Source of the DNA: Apteryx mantelli
Taxonomy: Eukaryota; Chordata; Aves; Apterygiformes; Apterygidae
Reading direction: 5' to 3'
DNA: 64,000 bases
Assembly: GCF_036417845.1 (NCBI RefSeq)
Contig: NC_089978.1
Location: 85,802,007 to 85,866,006, forward strand
In this document: positions 1 through 40,000 of the stretch, in pieces
Numbering within the stretch: the first letter of the stretch is position 1
Layout: each line of letters begins with the position of its first letter
Translations under genes and position numbers: made by a program
Notes under the pieces: model-generated
Databases searched by the model: none
What the model saw: only the letters and a program-made list of their open reading frames with translations
What the model was told of the DNA's origin: nothing

Positions 1-411
1 GAGATCTGTGTCTGCTCTGCAAAAAATTGTCCTGATTTATTGTTATTCTTCATCTAAATTTTAGTCAGCTGTCTGTAGACTGTGACTTGTTTCTCACCAA
101 CGACTAAGAACTGTTTGGCATTTTATTGATGATGCCATGAAGTTACAATAATGATAGCTTTTTTTAATACAGTCGTCAGAAAAAATTACAAAATCAACCT
201 CTATTTGAGGACATGCTAGTGCAAAGAAAGGAAATTAAACTCTCACAACATAAGGAAGATATGAAAAGTAATCCTAGTTCTCTTTACCCCATAAGTATCA
301 CTGTCTCTCTGAATTTCTGCATGTTAAAACCAAGAAAAAATAATACAAATTACAGTTCCTGAACAATTGCAGTATTAAATAACTATATCCATTGTTTTTT
401 GCTTCATTTAG
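1..411 (+). other. BMX: 3' part of the last BMX intron
   Basis: AT-rich sequence without a credible ORF. It ends in a T-rich tract and a consensus acceptor (ttcatttag, AG at 410-411) directly before the BMX terminal exon, so it is read as the tail of that intron. Confidence 0.75.
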
Positions 412-486
412 CAACCAGAAAAGCGCCCCAGCTTTTATCAGCTCCTATCGTTTTTTGAGGCACTGAAAGAAGACGACAGGGCTTGA
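412..486 (+). CDS. BMX: BMX terminal coding exon (Tec-family non-receptor tyrosine kinase), C-terminus only
   Basis: The exon follows a good acceptor and encodes 24 residues then TGA (484-486). It begins Q-P-E-K-R-P-S-F and ends K-E-D-D-R-A. PEKRP(S/T)F followed by QLL is the end of the kinase C-lobe in Tec-family kinases, and BMX carries PEKRPTF with a short charged tail. BMX is a cytoplasmic tyrosine kinase signalling downstream of PI3K. Its position on the opposite strand, tail-to-tail with ACE2, matches the BMX-ACE2 order in amniotes. All earlier exons lie outside the window. The exact protein start in this exon assumes phase 0 at the acceptor. Other Tec kinases have similar ends, so the BMX call rests on motif plus synteny. 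Confidence 0.85.
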   Translation, partial: QPEKRPSFYQLLSFFEALKEDDRA

Positions 487-1532
487 AGAAGAATGTTCAT
501 GAACAAATGACTGTGTGTATTGGTTCCATATCACCTGTCTTCTATATGAGAGTTATATCTGAAATCTGCCTGACATTAGTCACCTCTATTATTCTGTGTT
601 AGTATTCTTCTAATTTAATCATGGAGTTGGCCAAGAAGAGTATGGAGAAAGCTTTTGTGATATTCTGCAGGAGATACCATCTGGAGGGATACTGTATAAG
701 AATATAAAGGACTTCTCAAACACTGAGGTATACAGTAATTGTGTAAACTTTTTCAGTGCTTCCAAGCCATCATTATTTGGCCTTAACTGGAAATGTAAAC
801 AGGGAAATATATGCTTGTTAGGTTTTCTGATTATCATAACTCATCTGAGTGTGTTTATCCTTTTTAATTGCCTGAAGCTGATTTGAAGAAAAATTCAGAA
901 CTGCTACAAGTGACAGCAACATGAATAGTTATAGTCTTGCCTTCAATTAGAAATTATTATCAGTAAATTATTATATCCATTTGCATACTAGTGCTTTTGA
1001 CTTTAGTTTGGGCCTTCAGGGGATCTTTTTGATTTGGAATTCATTCTAAACTACGTATCTAAGATATCTGCAATTTAGCTACACGGATGGTGTTTACTAT
1101 AGTGTGCTAATACTTGCTGCTAGACTTAAAAATGGAAAAAATATGTTCTATCCAGAATTCCATGGTCATTATAATCATCAATGGTAAATTTTGCTCATCT
1201 CTATAAAACCTGACAGGCAAAAATTTGAAGAGAACTGAAAATGCTATTAATATAATGTTTAACCAAATATTTCACTACTGAGGAGCTGAAATTTGGCTCC
1301 TGATGTTAACACTAAGTTCTTAAGTAAAAGCATCTGACTTTCATGTCTGCATAGCACTACCCTGATTAATACTGACTTAAATAAATCTAGAGATGCCAAA
1401 TACACCTGAAGCTGCGTAGCTACTTCCAGTTTTGGAAAGTATAAGGACAAATAAAGGATTCTAAACTTAGACACCCATATTGTAAAATGCTGGTCTAATA
1501 TCGTTTTTTTGGGGTTTTGTTTCTTAAATAAA
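487..1532 (+). other. BMX: BMX 3' UTR (extent inferred)
   Basis: Non-coding sequence after the BMX stop. The first canonical AATAAA on this strand is at 1527-1532, followed by T/G-containing stretches (about 1560-1590) that could serve as a downstream element. This would give a UTR of about 1 kb. A shorter UTR using a non-canonical signal cannot be excluded. Confidence 0.4.
1527..1532 (+). terminator. BMX: Candidate BMX polyadenylation signal (AATAAA)
   Basis: Canonical hexamer on the + strand about 1.04 kb after the BMX stop codon. Hexamers occur often by chance in AT-rich DNA, so this is only a candidate. Confidence 0.3.
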
Positions 1533-2714
1533 GTAAGATCTGAAAAAATCTCCCCTTCTCTCCTTATGTTTGAACTAATTCAATGTGTGAACCCTCTAAG
1601 AGTTCAAGTGATTTCTATTCACTCCTCCCTGATGGAGCTGGCCCAGCCCAAGTAGGGGCCCCTTTGCTAAGCATGGCTATCTATGTAAAGGGAAGCTCTG
1701 TGTGTCTGTCTTTGAGAGAAAATGGCATTTGAGGCTGTGCAAGTAACTATAGGGGTCTACACAGGATTAGGGGGACCTGAGAACCTCTGCACGGACTGAG
1801 GGAAAGGCAGGGCACAGTATGATGTTGCCTCTGCATAGAGCCAGGGGAAGGGGTGCTGAGCTAGATGAAGGGCAGAATATGAGCGGGTGGGACTCTGGGT
1901 GCTGAGGGTGTGAGGTGTTGTTGGGGATAATGCACAGGGCTGATTTTTTTAAATATAAATGTTGTCTTTTTATTTCTGTTCTTTTAACACCTTGTTGTCT
2001 TTCTTAGTGGCTTTACCTGCTGACAGTCCTGAATCATTTGATTCGTAGCACAACTTTTAGAATTAATGGCTTTGAAAGGAAAGCTTTGTCTTAATGGAAA
2101 TGTTAATCTTAACAACAGATATGAAGATGGCTGGAATGTCTAATTACATCATTTGATTGCTTCCACTTTTGTTATTCTGTGTTTCTCTTACTGCCCCCAA
2201 AGTGGGAAGACCCTGCGTAGCTGAATTATTTATCTTAGAAGTGCAGCTAAAGCACGAAGGTTGGGGGATGTTATGGCATCAAGATATGTGGTGTAGACAA
2301 CTGGAAGAAAAATGATTTTCATTCCTTTAGATTCTTGTCTAAGGCACTACAAACTAACCAGTACCATCTGCCTACCGTTTTGAACGGTCTGATTTAAGAG
2401 TCTTCTCTCTTGAATTGGTAGTGAGTGTGGAGCACTAGAAAAGTGTTTCATGACCCCAGAGAGTCCAGTTATATGTTTTCAGCTATATATTGGACTGCTT
2501 TCTACAATTTCTGTCACAGTTTTGAAGGCACATAAGTTTAAGAATGCATCATGCATTTGGTGAGCTTTCTTTATGCAAGCCTTAGCCCTTTGTTTGCTAC
2601 TGGTTCTTTGTCCAGAGGAGTGGGATTGAGTAGACCCCTAGTGGCTTTCAGTGACCCTTGTGTGTACAGAACATCTGCACTGGCATGGTTGCAGGCACAG
2701 CACAGGACCTATAA
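1533..2714. other. Intergenic spacer between convergent BMX and ACE2
   Basis: No exon or ORF with coding character was seen. About 1590-1920 is more GC-rich than its surroundings but I could not assign it to a repeat family. Confidence 0.5.
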
Positions 2715-3605
2715 GACTCAGAATGATGGAAATGCTGGTTGGAAGGGACCTCTGGAGGTCATCTAGCCCAACCTCCTGCTCAGAGTGGCACTATCTCCAC
2801 ACTCAATCAGCCATGCCTTTGCCTAGCTGAGCTCTGAAAACTTCCAAGTGTGGAGATCCTAGAGCCGTTCTCACAGCCTGGAACAGGCAACCCATTCCAG
2901 TGCTGCACTACCTAGACCTTTCAGGTCTAACCTGAACATCCAAGCCTCAATCCACTGCCCCCTGTTATTTAGACTGGCACTACAGAGAAGGGCAACAACA
3001 AAGAGGACTGAGCCAAATTCAAGTAGTTGTAGGCAGCTGCTAGATTCCTCCCTAGCCTCCTCTTCGTCTGACTTGAGCAGGCCTGCTTCCTCAGCATCTC
3101 TTCATAGATCAAGTGCTGTAGGCCCTTAACCATCTTTGGGAGCCCTCTGTGCAAACTCACCAGTTTCTCCACATCTCTCTTGAACTGTGATCCTAAAACA
3201 TTATTCCAGGTGTGGTCTCACCAGTGCCAAGTAGAGAAAGATAACGACTTCCCTTGATCAGCTGGCTGTGCCCCTTCTAATCAATCCCAGTTTGTGATTT
3301 CCTTCACTCATGGTAAGAATGTGTGATTGGCTCATATTCAGCCTAGTGTCCTTCATAACTCCCAGGGCCTTTTCAGCAAGGCTGCCACTCAGCCACTCTG
3401 TTCCCAGCCTGTACCAGTGCATGAGGTTATTCCAGTCCAAGTGCAGAGGTTTGCGCTTCTCCTTGTTGAGCTTCATGAGATTTTTTTATTGAGCCAGTCC
3501 TCAAGTTTATGCATATCCCCCTCGACTGAAGCTCTGCCATTTGTCACATCAGCACATCTGTACCTTCCACTGTCACCACTCCAAGAGCAGCTGGAGACTG
3601 GGCAG
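2715..3605 (-). mobile_element. Old CR1 LINE fragment (3' part, degraded)
   Basis: The low-coordinate end has the CR1 3' signature (gttggaagggacctctgga, then a stretch like 'agcccaacctcctgctcagag'). Minus-strand frames broken by indels and stops give recognisable CR1 ORF2 C-terminal pieces. At 2969-3172 there is a 'LQHLIYEEMLRKQ' segment, the counterpart of [13 protein letters not shown] in the young copies. At 3258-3476 there is a 'HWYRLGTEWL' segment, the counterpart of [10 protein letters not shown]. It is far more diverged than the two intron 6 copies and therefore much older. Confidence 0.8.
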
Positions 3606-4952
3606 GATACATTAGAGCATCTAAAGTAATACTAGATGTCTATGCTTAGGTATCTAAATTCCACCCCAAGGTTTCTGATAGTAGCTGTGACAGTGGCTTC
3701 TCCACATGACAAGGTCTGATGTCTTAATACCTTGGATGAAAAGCCGAGCAAGACAAGCCAACACCATCTGCTTGAATCCGGCAGAATGAAGTAGAGAGGA
3801 ACACAGCAAAACTGATTTGGCCAATGCTTGTATCAGAATTTTGAAGTGCGGAAGCAAACATCAGACTGTGTATCTTTTCCAACCTGCCTTTGCTTGTTAA
3901 GACGCTCTGCAATCTTTCTGTTTTGTAGAGTACAAGATTTTGTTCCTGATGGGCAGGATTTCACATGGACACTGATCATTGGTTTCCCTACAGTGCAGTA
4001 ACCCCATTTTATGTTGTGTCAAAGGATATTTTGTACATCTTTATGCCTTCTGCACTGACAACACATAGCAGAGAGAGGGCTAGACCTTTTTCAGGATCTC
4101 ATTGCATGGCAGAAAGAGTCCACATTCAGGTTCTCAGAATTTAGTGACAACATTAAATTTTATACTTAGCTTTTCCATGATTTGGAGCTTTTACATTTAA
4201 CACTGAGAACATTTTATGGCTGGTTACAGAGAGGTGCTGAAATTGCCGATTTGCAACTGGCCTTTCTTGCAAATTGTCGCATTGTTCTGTGAATTTTCAG
4301 CATGAAGTGCATGCTACACTCCTGAGAGTTTGCATAAAATGTATTGGCTGATGAAAGCAAAGACTAGAGGCAGATGCAGGACAATGGTATTGGGTGCAAA
4401 GATATCAAAAGGAGACTCTAGGACAAGTGGTAATGACATGACACCCTACTTAGTAAAACACTACAGGGGATTCATCTTACCTAACTAAAAGCATACAGAC
4501 CAGATGCTCAACATAGGAGGCAAAGCTTTTATACTCATTTTGGGCAGAGGGAAGGAGAAGAGAGGATCTTTTTTTCTTGATTTGCTTTGTTCTGGGTTTT
4601 TGAGATCTCTGAACTTTGTAGCAGTGCAAAATGCTGAAATGTTCAATTTTTTCTGTGAAACAGAAATCTTGTTTTCTAGCCAGCTCTTGGTGTGTTTTCT
4701 TTCTTTTTATGTATTTGTACATACACATGCGCAAACCCACAGGCACACACACATATAAAAAAATAAACTCCCCTACACTATTCAATAAAATTATGTCAAA
4801 AACTAATCTGTGGACAGCAATTTATAGACCCACACATACACTACGTAAATTCTTCTCATGAGCTTAGGACCTAATTTGTAGTATGTCCAATAGTAAAGGC
4901 AATAGTTGAAATATGGAAAAAAACCAACTGTAATTATTTAGTATTAAGGAAG
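3606..4952. other. Spacer downstream of the ACE2 poly(A) candidate
   Basis: AT-rich, with a short CA/TA-rich microsatellite-like patch near 4730-4760. ORFs on both strands (for example 4477-4785) are low-complexity readings, and I see no gene. Confidence 0.5.
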
Positions 4953-5680
4953 TTTATTCCATTTTTAGATGACAATGTAACACAGAGGGGGTTTTTTGTT
5001 GGTTTTCTTTTCTTTTTTTTTTGGAGGGAGACTGTGCTATTTGGTCTCTACAAAACTTGTCAAGCAACCAGTTGGAAAAATAACTTATTTTACAAATTTC
5101 TAACAAAGTTCTGGTGCTTGTTTGTCTTCATTCAGTACTCATTTTGGATTGATTCAGATTTCCTGAAAGTGCAAAAATTGCAGTTACTTCATATCAAATT
5201 GAGTTCTTCATCACAAATGTTCTTCCAGTGGTCAGTTTTTTCCTAATAGATATAGTTTTAAGCTCTCCATCCAGAAAGATCAAGATGTTCCTCGTGGGCC
5301 TCAGGAGTATGTGAGTTATTCTTATGCCTGTCTTGATCTAATTACGACTTTATACTTCCAAGATTTTGTCCCTCATTACAGAGGAAGAAAAGAGAAATTG
5401 GATATAGCAGGTTTATGAAGAGCAGCACAAGCAGTATGTGTTATGATATGCATAATTCATAGAAAAGCCACAGGGCATTTATGTCTTGCATTTTTGTACA
5501 TTATCTAGTTAACACAAACAGCAAATGACAAGGAGCTGCTGTTGCTTGTGAATGAGTAGATTCATAGCATACCAGAACCCATCATGTTTGATGACATCTA
5601 TTATTGTTTTGGTCCTTTCTAGGCACCATTATTAAAAGTGAAAAGAAAAAAATGAGAAATCCTTAGTTCATGCATGTCTT
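4930..5680 (-). other. ACE2: ACE2 3' UTR (extent inferred)
   Basis: Non-coding AT-rich sequence between the ACE2 stop codon (5681-5683) and the candidate poly(A) site. Confidence 0.5.
4953..4958 (-). terminator. ACE2: Candidate ACE2 polyadenylation signal (AATAAA on - strand)
   Basis: Canonical hexamer about 720 nt after the ACE2 stop in transcript direction. It is followed about 30 nt later by a G/T-rich tract (ttggttttttt on the minus strand, about 4916-4926), the usual arrangement for a cleavage site near 4930. Confidence 0.5.
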
Positions 5681-34618
<28,938 letters not shown>

Positions 34619-34660
34619 ATTTTTATCTGGGCTGAGAACCTCCCAACAAAGTAGATTTCT

Positions 34661-34693
34661 TCAGGTACGCTTCTTTATCAGGTTCTGTCTCAT
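34661..34693 (-). CDS. Upstream ORF 2 in ACE2 leader (10 codons plus stop)
   Basis: Encodes M-R-Q-N-L-I-K-K-R-T then TGA at 34661-34663, 42 nt before the ACE2 start codon. Not in frame with ACE2. It may lower translation of the main ORF. No family is recognised. Confidence 0.45.
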   Translation of the reverse strand: MRQNLIKKRT

Positions 34694-34707
34694 CAGCCTT
34701 TATGCAT
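34693..34707 (-). CDS. Upstream ORF 1 in ACE2 leader (4 codons plus stop)
   Basis: Reads ATG CAT AAA GGC TGA. Its stop overlaps the start of the next upstream ORF by one base (TGATG). It counts only if the transcription start lies above 34707, as the TATA position predicts. Confidence 0.45.
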   Translation of the reverse strand: MHKG

Positions 34708-34748
34708 GTCTTGTGTGAAGATAAGAGGCTGAATCCAATTTGCCAGGC

Positions 34749-34756
34749 CTTTTATA
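34749..34756 (-). promoter_or_regulatory. ACE2: ACE2 TATA box (TATAAAAG)
   Basis: TATAAAAG on the minus strand, 131-138 bp upstream of the start codon, in a GG-C flanked context (cctataaaaggcc). Predicts initiation near 34720-34728. Confidence 0.6.
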
Positions 34757-34816
34757 GGTTTTATTCATTGTACGAGAGAAAGGAAAAAGTTTTTATAAAA
34801 AGTCAAATAAACAAAA

Positions 34817-34829
34817 GTCAATGATTAAC
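34817..34829. promoter_or_regulatory. ACE2: HNF1-type palindrome upstream of ACE2
   Basis: GTCAATGATTAAC matches the HNF1 consensus GTTAATnATTAAC at all but one position. It lies about 60 bp upstream of the TATA box. HNF1-alpha and HNF1-beta are known activators of mammalian ACE2 and HNF1 drives collectrin, so the site is functionally plausible. Confidence 0.65.
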
Positions 34830-36119
34830 TTTGGAGAAACATAATTACTCCTACCATTTTATGGCCTTCTTATAAAAGGCTTTTACTTTTGGTTAATGTT
34901 TCCCAAATGTGCTGTCAATGATACAGCTGGTCATTTTATCTATAGCCTGCCAGTGTCTTTGGTAGCTCAGAATCTGTGAATCCTTTAACAGGTTGGTGAT
35001 AAGCTGTAAAAATATTTAGAAACTTCACTGAAACACTAAGTCATGACCTTTTCTCCTAGGAAGAAAGAAATTCCATGTAGCCCTGACATAGGGTATCTGG
35101 CTGGGTGTTTAGGCCCAGGTTTTAAAAGGCCTCACAAAGCCTGAGCCATCTGAAGTATCCACCTCATTTTCAAAATGACAGGGACATATAAGACCATATT
35201 TTTAAAGGTGTTCAGGGAACTATCAAAAAGTGGAAAGAGACTTCCTGGGATCACAGCATGTTGGGTAGGAAACTAACTTCAAGTATAAATCAATTGGATT
35301 TGTGTACTGAAACTACTTAGATGATTCCAGTTTAATATCCAAATATCTCTGCTAATCTAGCTAGGAGCCTGGTACTTATTGCAAATCAATGGGAAAATCA
35401 ATGCATGAATTAGTTCTGGAAATACAGCTTGGGTTCCTCCCTCACTTTAGGTTGAGTGTTATTGATCAGACAATACCTTAGTACTTTTTGAATTAGCCTA
35501 TTTCTACTCAGGATCTCTTGGATTCTTTTTGTGTTTTTGTTTGTTTGTGTGTTTGGTTTTTGAGATGTGATTCTGCAGCCACGTTCCTGGCATTGGCTTC
35601 CAGTTCCAGCAGAGCTTCACTGAAACTGCTCCAAGTCTGTCTACACGGAGGCAGCTGCAAGATCAGCCCCTTCGTTGCCAAACACTGAGAAAGGAGCTCC
35701 AACCTTGCCACAGGCGAAGGGCTGAGCATGGCGTGGCCTCGGTGGGGCCAATAGCCACAGATGGCTCCAGCAGGCAGAGCCAGAAAAAGGACTTCGAGAA
35801 AGCATCTCACCCAGGCACCTGCTGGGAAGCCACATTGATTAATCCTGGTCTCCCCTTCCAGGATATTAGTTCAACCTGCTCTCATAAACCTAAGGCAAAG
35901 GGGAATTCACAGCCTCTCTTGGGTTCATTCCAGTGTTTTTCCTAATAGCTAAGCTTCTTTCCTAGTTTTCTTTGGTAAGAAGTGAGTTGATATCTTCTGA
36001 TATCTGTCCTGTGGAGTAGAGACAAGGGATCACTGTTATCCTTGTAAGAATCCTCTAACAATCTTATTTGTTTCAAGGGAAAGCAAACAAAACTCATTCA
36101 ATGCTTTCCCAGAGGTCAT
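34830..36119. other. Intergenic sequence upstream of ACE2
   Basis: No gene recognised. Around 35500-35900 there is GC-richer sequence with ORFs in several frames (for example 35508-35810 minus) that lack family features. Confidence 0.5.
34871..34878 (+). promoter_or_regulatory. Second TATA-like box, opposite orientation
   Basis: TATAAAAG on the + strand, about 115 bp from the ACE2 TATA box and facing away from ACE2. A divergent start would be near 34900. No exon was recognised downstream. Confidence 0.3.
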
Positions 36120-37080
36120 GTTTTCTAACATTCATGTTATTCTTGTTGGTGCCATCCAGATGCTCCCCAGTTTGTGTTTCTTGAAAGATGGTATCCAAAA
36201 CTGAACATAACTGAGAACTTATCAATGATAAGTAGAGCAATCACTGTCTGTATCTTACATGCAATATCTTGCTAATACACACCTATTTTCTTGCAACAAG
36301 ACCCAATATTAACTCATACTCAAGTTGTGACCCACTGTGGTCCTTTCTGGTAGCACTGCTACCTATAGCATTGCTACCTGTTCAGCCATTTCTCATTTTG
36401 TCTCTGTACATTGATTCTAGGGTGGCACAAACTGGAGCATTTTGAATTTGTCTGTGCTGAAGTCCATTGCACTGATTTCAGACCATTTCTCCAATTTATT
36501 AAAATTGTTTGGAATTGTAATCTTGTCCTTCAAAGGATTTGCAAGTCCTCCCAGCTTCGCAATGCGCGCAAAGCTTTTAATAGATTTTTTATTCCAACAT
36601 CCAGATCATATGGCATAGAATAGGGCCCAGGAGAGCTACCACTTAAAATGGCTCCTATCCTTGATTGAGAACTATGGATCCTGATTTTTAAGTATTTAGG
36701 TGCCTTTTGTGATTCTTGTCTAGCTCATCTTTCCTTAATTTGCTTATGAGACTGTCACATGGTGAAATGTTGAAAATTATTGCTGTTGGTTTGGGTTTTT
36801 TTTTCCATCTACAGTTTCTCCCTTATCCACTAGTCCTGTTATGTGTCACAGCAGGGAAATTAGGTCTATTTCCTTTATATGATTTCTTATTCTCTGGTGG
36901 AGAACAGGTACTATGTTGACTATTTGCTTTAACTCTTATTTTCTTGTCTCTGCTGATAAGTTGATTGCACAATCACTGGGTCCAGCACCTTTCAGGGTAC
37001 TGAAACAAGGCTGGCTGATCCATAATTCCCCTCTTACATAAAGGTTACTATTTTTTCCCCTTTTACAGTGCCCTGGTGCC
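36120..37080 (-). mobile_element. Ancient CR1-type LINE fragment
   Basis: Strongly decayed, but the order of phrases follows the minus-orientation CR1 ORF2 3' half. Near 36190 there is 'ccaaaactgaaca', then 'agtagagcaatcac'. At about 36490 there is 'ctccaatttatt', and at about 36550 'cccagcttcgcaatg'. At about 36820-36860 there is 'ttatccactagtcctgtta' followed by 'ggaaattaggt'. No intact frame remains. Confidence 0.6.
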
Positions 37081-40000
37081 TTCCTCAGGGAAGCCCTTTT
37101 AGCCCTCGTTTCCCTGCCATGGGGCAGGAATTGCCTGTGCTCCTCACTCTGGCCTGCGGCTGTCTTCGGGCTGTGCACAGCCCTGAAACCCCAAGTGGTG
37201 CCTGTATGGCCAAAGGGTCCCCAAGCAGTGGGATATTTGCGGGACACCTAGGGGGGAAGAGAAAGGCATCAACTTATTTCATATAGGGAGTGCTTCTGCT
37301 CCTGCTTGCAAGTATGTATGCATGAGTTGTGGTGAGCTGAAAATGTAGCAGGGAGAGTCAAACTGAATTGTGCCACTAATTTTTTGCCTTTTTTTTTGTG
37401 TGTGTCAGTTCTTTCTTATTGCATATCTAAGTGACATAACTGACATCATATCTGAGAAATAATACAGGAATTTCACTGCGTCTTTTTTGCTGTTGCATTA
37501 CCATGAGAGAAAAAACTTTAAATAGGGAGATGACTTAGCGCAGACTTATGTTTCAGGAAACCACTGTTATAACAGTGGGGCCATCCACTGTACTCCATGC
37601 ACATCACACTTTGGCAGATGAATTTGCTCCCATGAAGCAGATGCACAGGAGACCACTAGATATAGACTTGTCTGTGGCAGCTCTTACTACCATGGTAGGT
37701 TTTCTCCCCTGCCCGTCCAGGACCAGACGGTGCTGGGGCACAGAACTGCCATAGGTGTAGTGCTTCAAAGCTCTTGTACACCCTTCTCCACTTGTTTCTT
37801 CAGTTTGTCGCCTAGTTCTGTGCTCTGCCAGTCATTGTTTCACTTTGTTTTCTTTTTAACAGTGCTGTACAAAAAGTTGAGCTGGACGTTAAACAAAAAA
37901 GTGTAGAATTGACAGAATTGTAGGGCTGATTGGGGGGACACACTTAGGAGTGGTTTGTGTAGCCTGGGACAGTAACAGCAGGTCTGTGGAAGAGAAGATA
38001 TTGTCTATTCTAGGAAGAGGTGGGAAGCTTTTTTGGAACGGACCTTCAGCATGATGTGGAAAGCTGGCTGAGAGCATCGAGACAGTTTGTGCTGCAGCAA
38101 AAAGGCAACGGTAAACAACTGAGGAAGTGAAGTACCTTGAACCTCTTCAGCAAAAAGCACCAGCAAAGGCAGTGGAGACAGCAGCCATTGGTTTTGGGTG
38201 AGAAAAGAGCAACCAGGAAATAAAATCTGGTCTCATTTACTATCTGCTATTATATGCAACTGCAGTCAGTCTGCTTGGCTCAGAGCAAAGGCGACAACAA
38301 TAGTTTGCCAGTTACAGTGAAAAGGGTGAGTGTAACCTGACATGAAAGCATAGGCTCTTTCTCCTCAGTTTGCCAGTTGTCCCCTTCACCCCCCCAAATC
38401 TGCAGGGTAAGTGACAGCTTCCAGCTCCTACCTGATGTCTCCAATTCAGTAGTCCTCATGGTCTGAGCTGTGCGACATCTGCTTATACAGCTGCCCACAA
38501 ATGTCCAGCTGTCTGCTGGCTCTATTAGAGCAATAGCTGTCCCGTCACTTGTTTTGCTGGCTGAACTGTGCTATGAAACTAGGTCTGCAATAACAGAGAA
38601 TTGTCTTTGGGGCATGCCTCAGTAAGAAACCCATATGTGTTGTGTATTGGACACCACATCCTAGACATGTAGCTTAAAATACTGTTATCAAGCCATTTTC
38701 CAGGCTGGGGCACTGCTTAAGCTCTCTGTTATACTATGCCATTCTGCCTTTTTGTCTAGAGCATAAAACACAGACGTAACCATTATTCAGCAACAGATTT
38801 ATGGAGGGGGGCTCTACAGGGCTGTAGCTCCCCCACGGCAATGCCCTGGTGCTGCATGGCATGGGGTGTCTGCAGGGCAGGACATGGCTGCAGCGGGACT
38901 GCCTCTTGCTGCCTGCACAGGGCTGCGTCTGCTCTGGCTTCTCTGTCATTTGCCAAAGATCTGTTCACATTGGTTTAATACCTGGCAAATCCTGGCTCCC
39001 TGTTAAGTAGCTCTGTGGAGGCAGTGGACAAAGCCAGGGACAGCTTCAGGCCCTCCAGGCATTGCCCTGATGGTGCAGTAATGCTTGGAGAAGTGCTGCG
39101 CTCCCTCAGCTACACGGAGGCATTGCTATGGGGCAACACCAGCTTCTCTCCCCCTTTCTCATGCTTCAGACTAGGAGGCTGGGCAAATATCCCTTTTAAT
39201 CCCTAGAGCAGCCTTTTTCCACATGATTAGCTCTTCTGTGTATGTGACATCTGCATTTTCCCCAACAAAAGCCCTCCTTTCATGGCTGGGACCAGGAGTT
39301 CATCGGCAGTGCTGATCCCCCCCCCCCCCCACATCTCCCACCCCGTTCACTAGCTGCCCTCAGGCCATGCAATGGGGCTTTCTCAAAGCTGAGAGCCCTC
39401 TTACAAAAGAGGGTTTTAGTGTGATCCACTTTACCACTTTTTCTGGGTGAAGAGCAGAGCTGTGTGGAGGTGAAGAGGATGAAACACCATTGCCCCTTTG
39501 CAGCCAGGCACAGCCCATCCTGCCTGTGCTGAGCTGGCTGGTGACCAGCTCCAGTGTGGAGGGCACGTAACAGCAGCCAGCCTCCGCTTGGGCCTCGGTG
39601 TTTTGGGTTAGCTTTCTCTTCCTCCACAGGACTGACACATAGCAGATGGGCAGCAGGTCAGATTAGCCCCGGTTGCCCAGCAGGAACAGATCTGGCAGGT
39701 GATGGGCATGACCATGTCCAGCGCGCAGCATCCCAGCCCCAGCACTGGGGGAGGCCAGCAGTGCTCTTCCAGGGAGAGTCTTTTGAGCTTGGAGGAGCCC
39801 CAACGGTCCCCAGGTCCTTTGGCGTCCCCGGGACCTGCCACTTGCACCCAGCTTGTCCAAGGCTGAGGCTAGCACCTCAGACAATGAACCCATATCCCAT
39901 TATAACCTTCTGGTAACAAGACAGGCTGCTCGGCACACTGGATTTCAAAAATAAAGAGAAACTGTCGCTTCTGCAGAGCTCCTTCACACTCTAAGCCTAG

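Larger units (their letters stand above)
34619..34726 (-). other. ACE2: ACE2 5' leader (extent inferred from TATA box)
   Basis: If transcription begins about 30 nt past the TATA box, the leader is about 105-110 nt. It holds two small upstream ORFs and a GATA-type motif (TGATAAAG on the minus strand, about 34673-34680). A further non-coding upstream exon cannot be excluded. Confidence 0.5.

Noticed and set aside
39280-39916. Overlapping ORFs up to 120 aa in a GC-rich intergenic segment
   Set aside because: Open in several frames on both strands, no recognisable domain, and includes a C homopolymer; composition effect.
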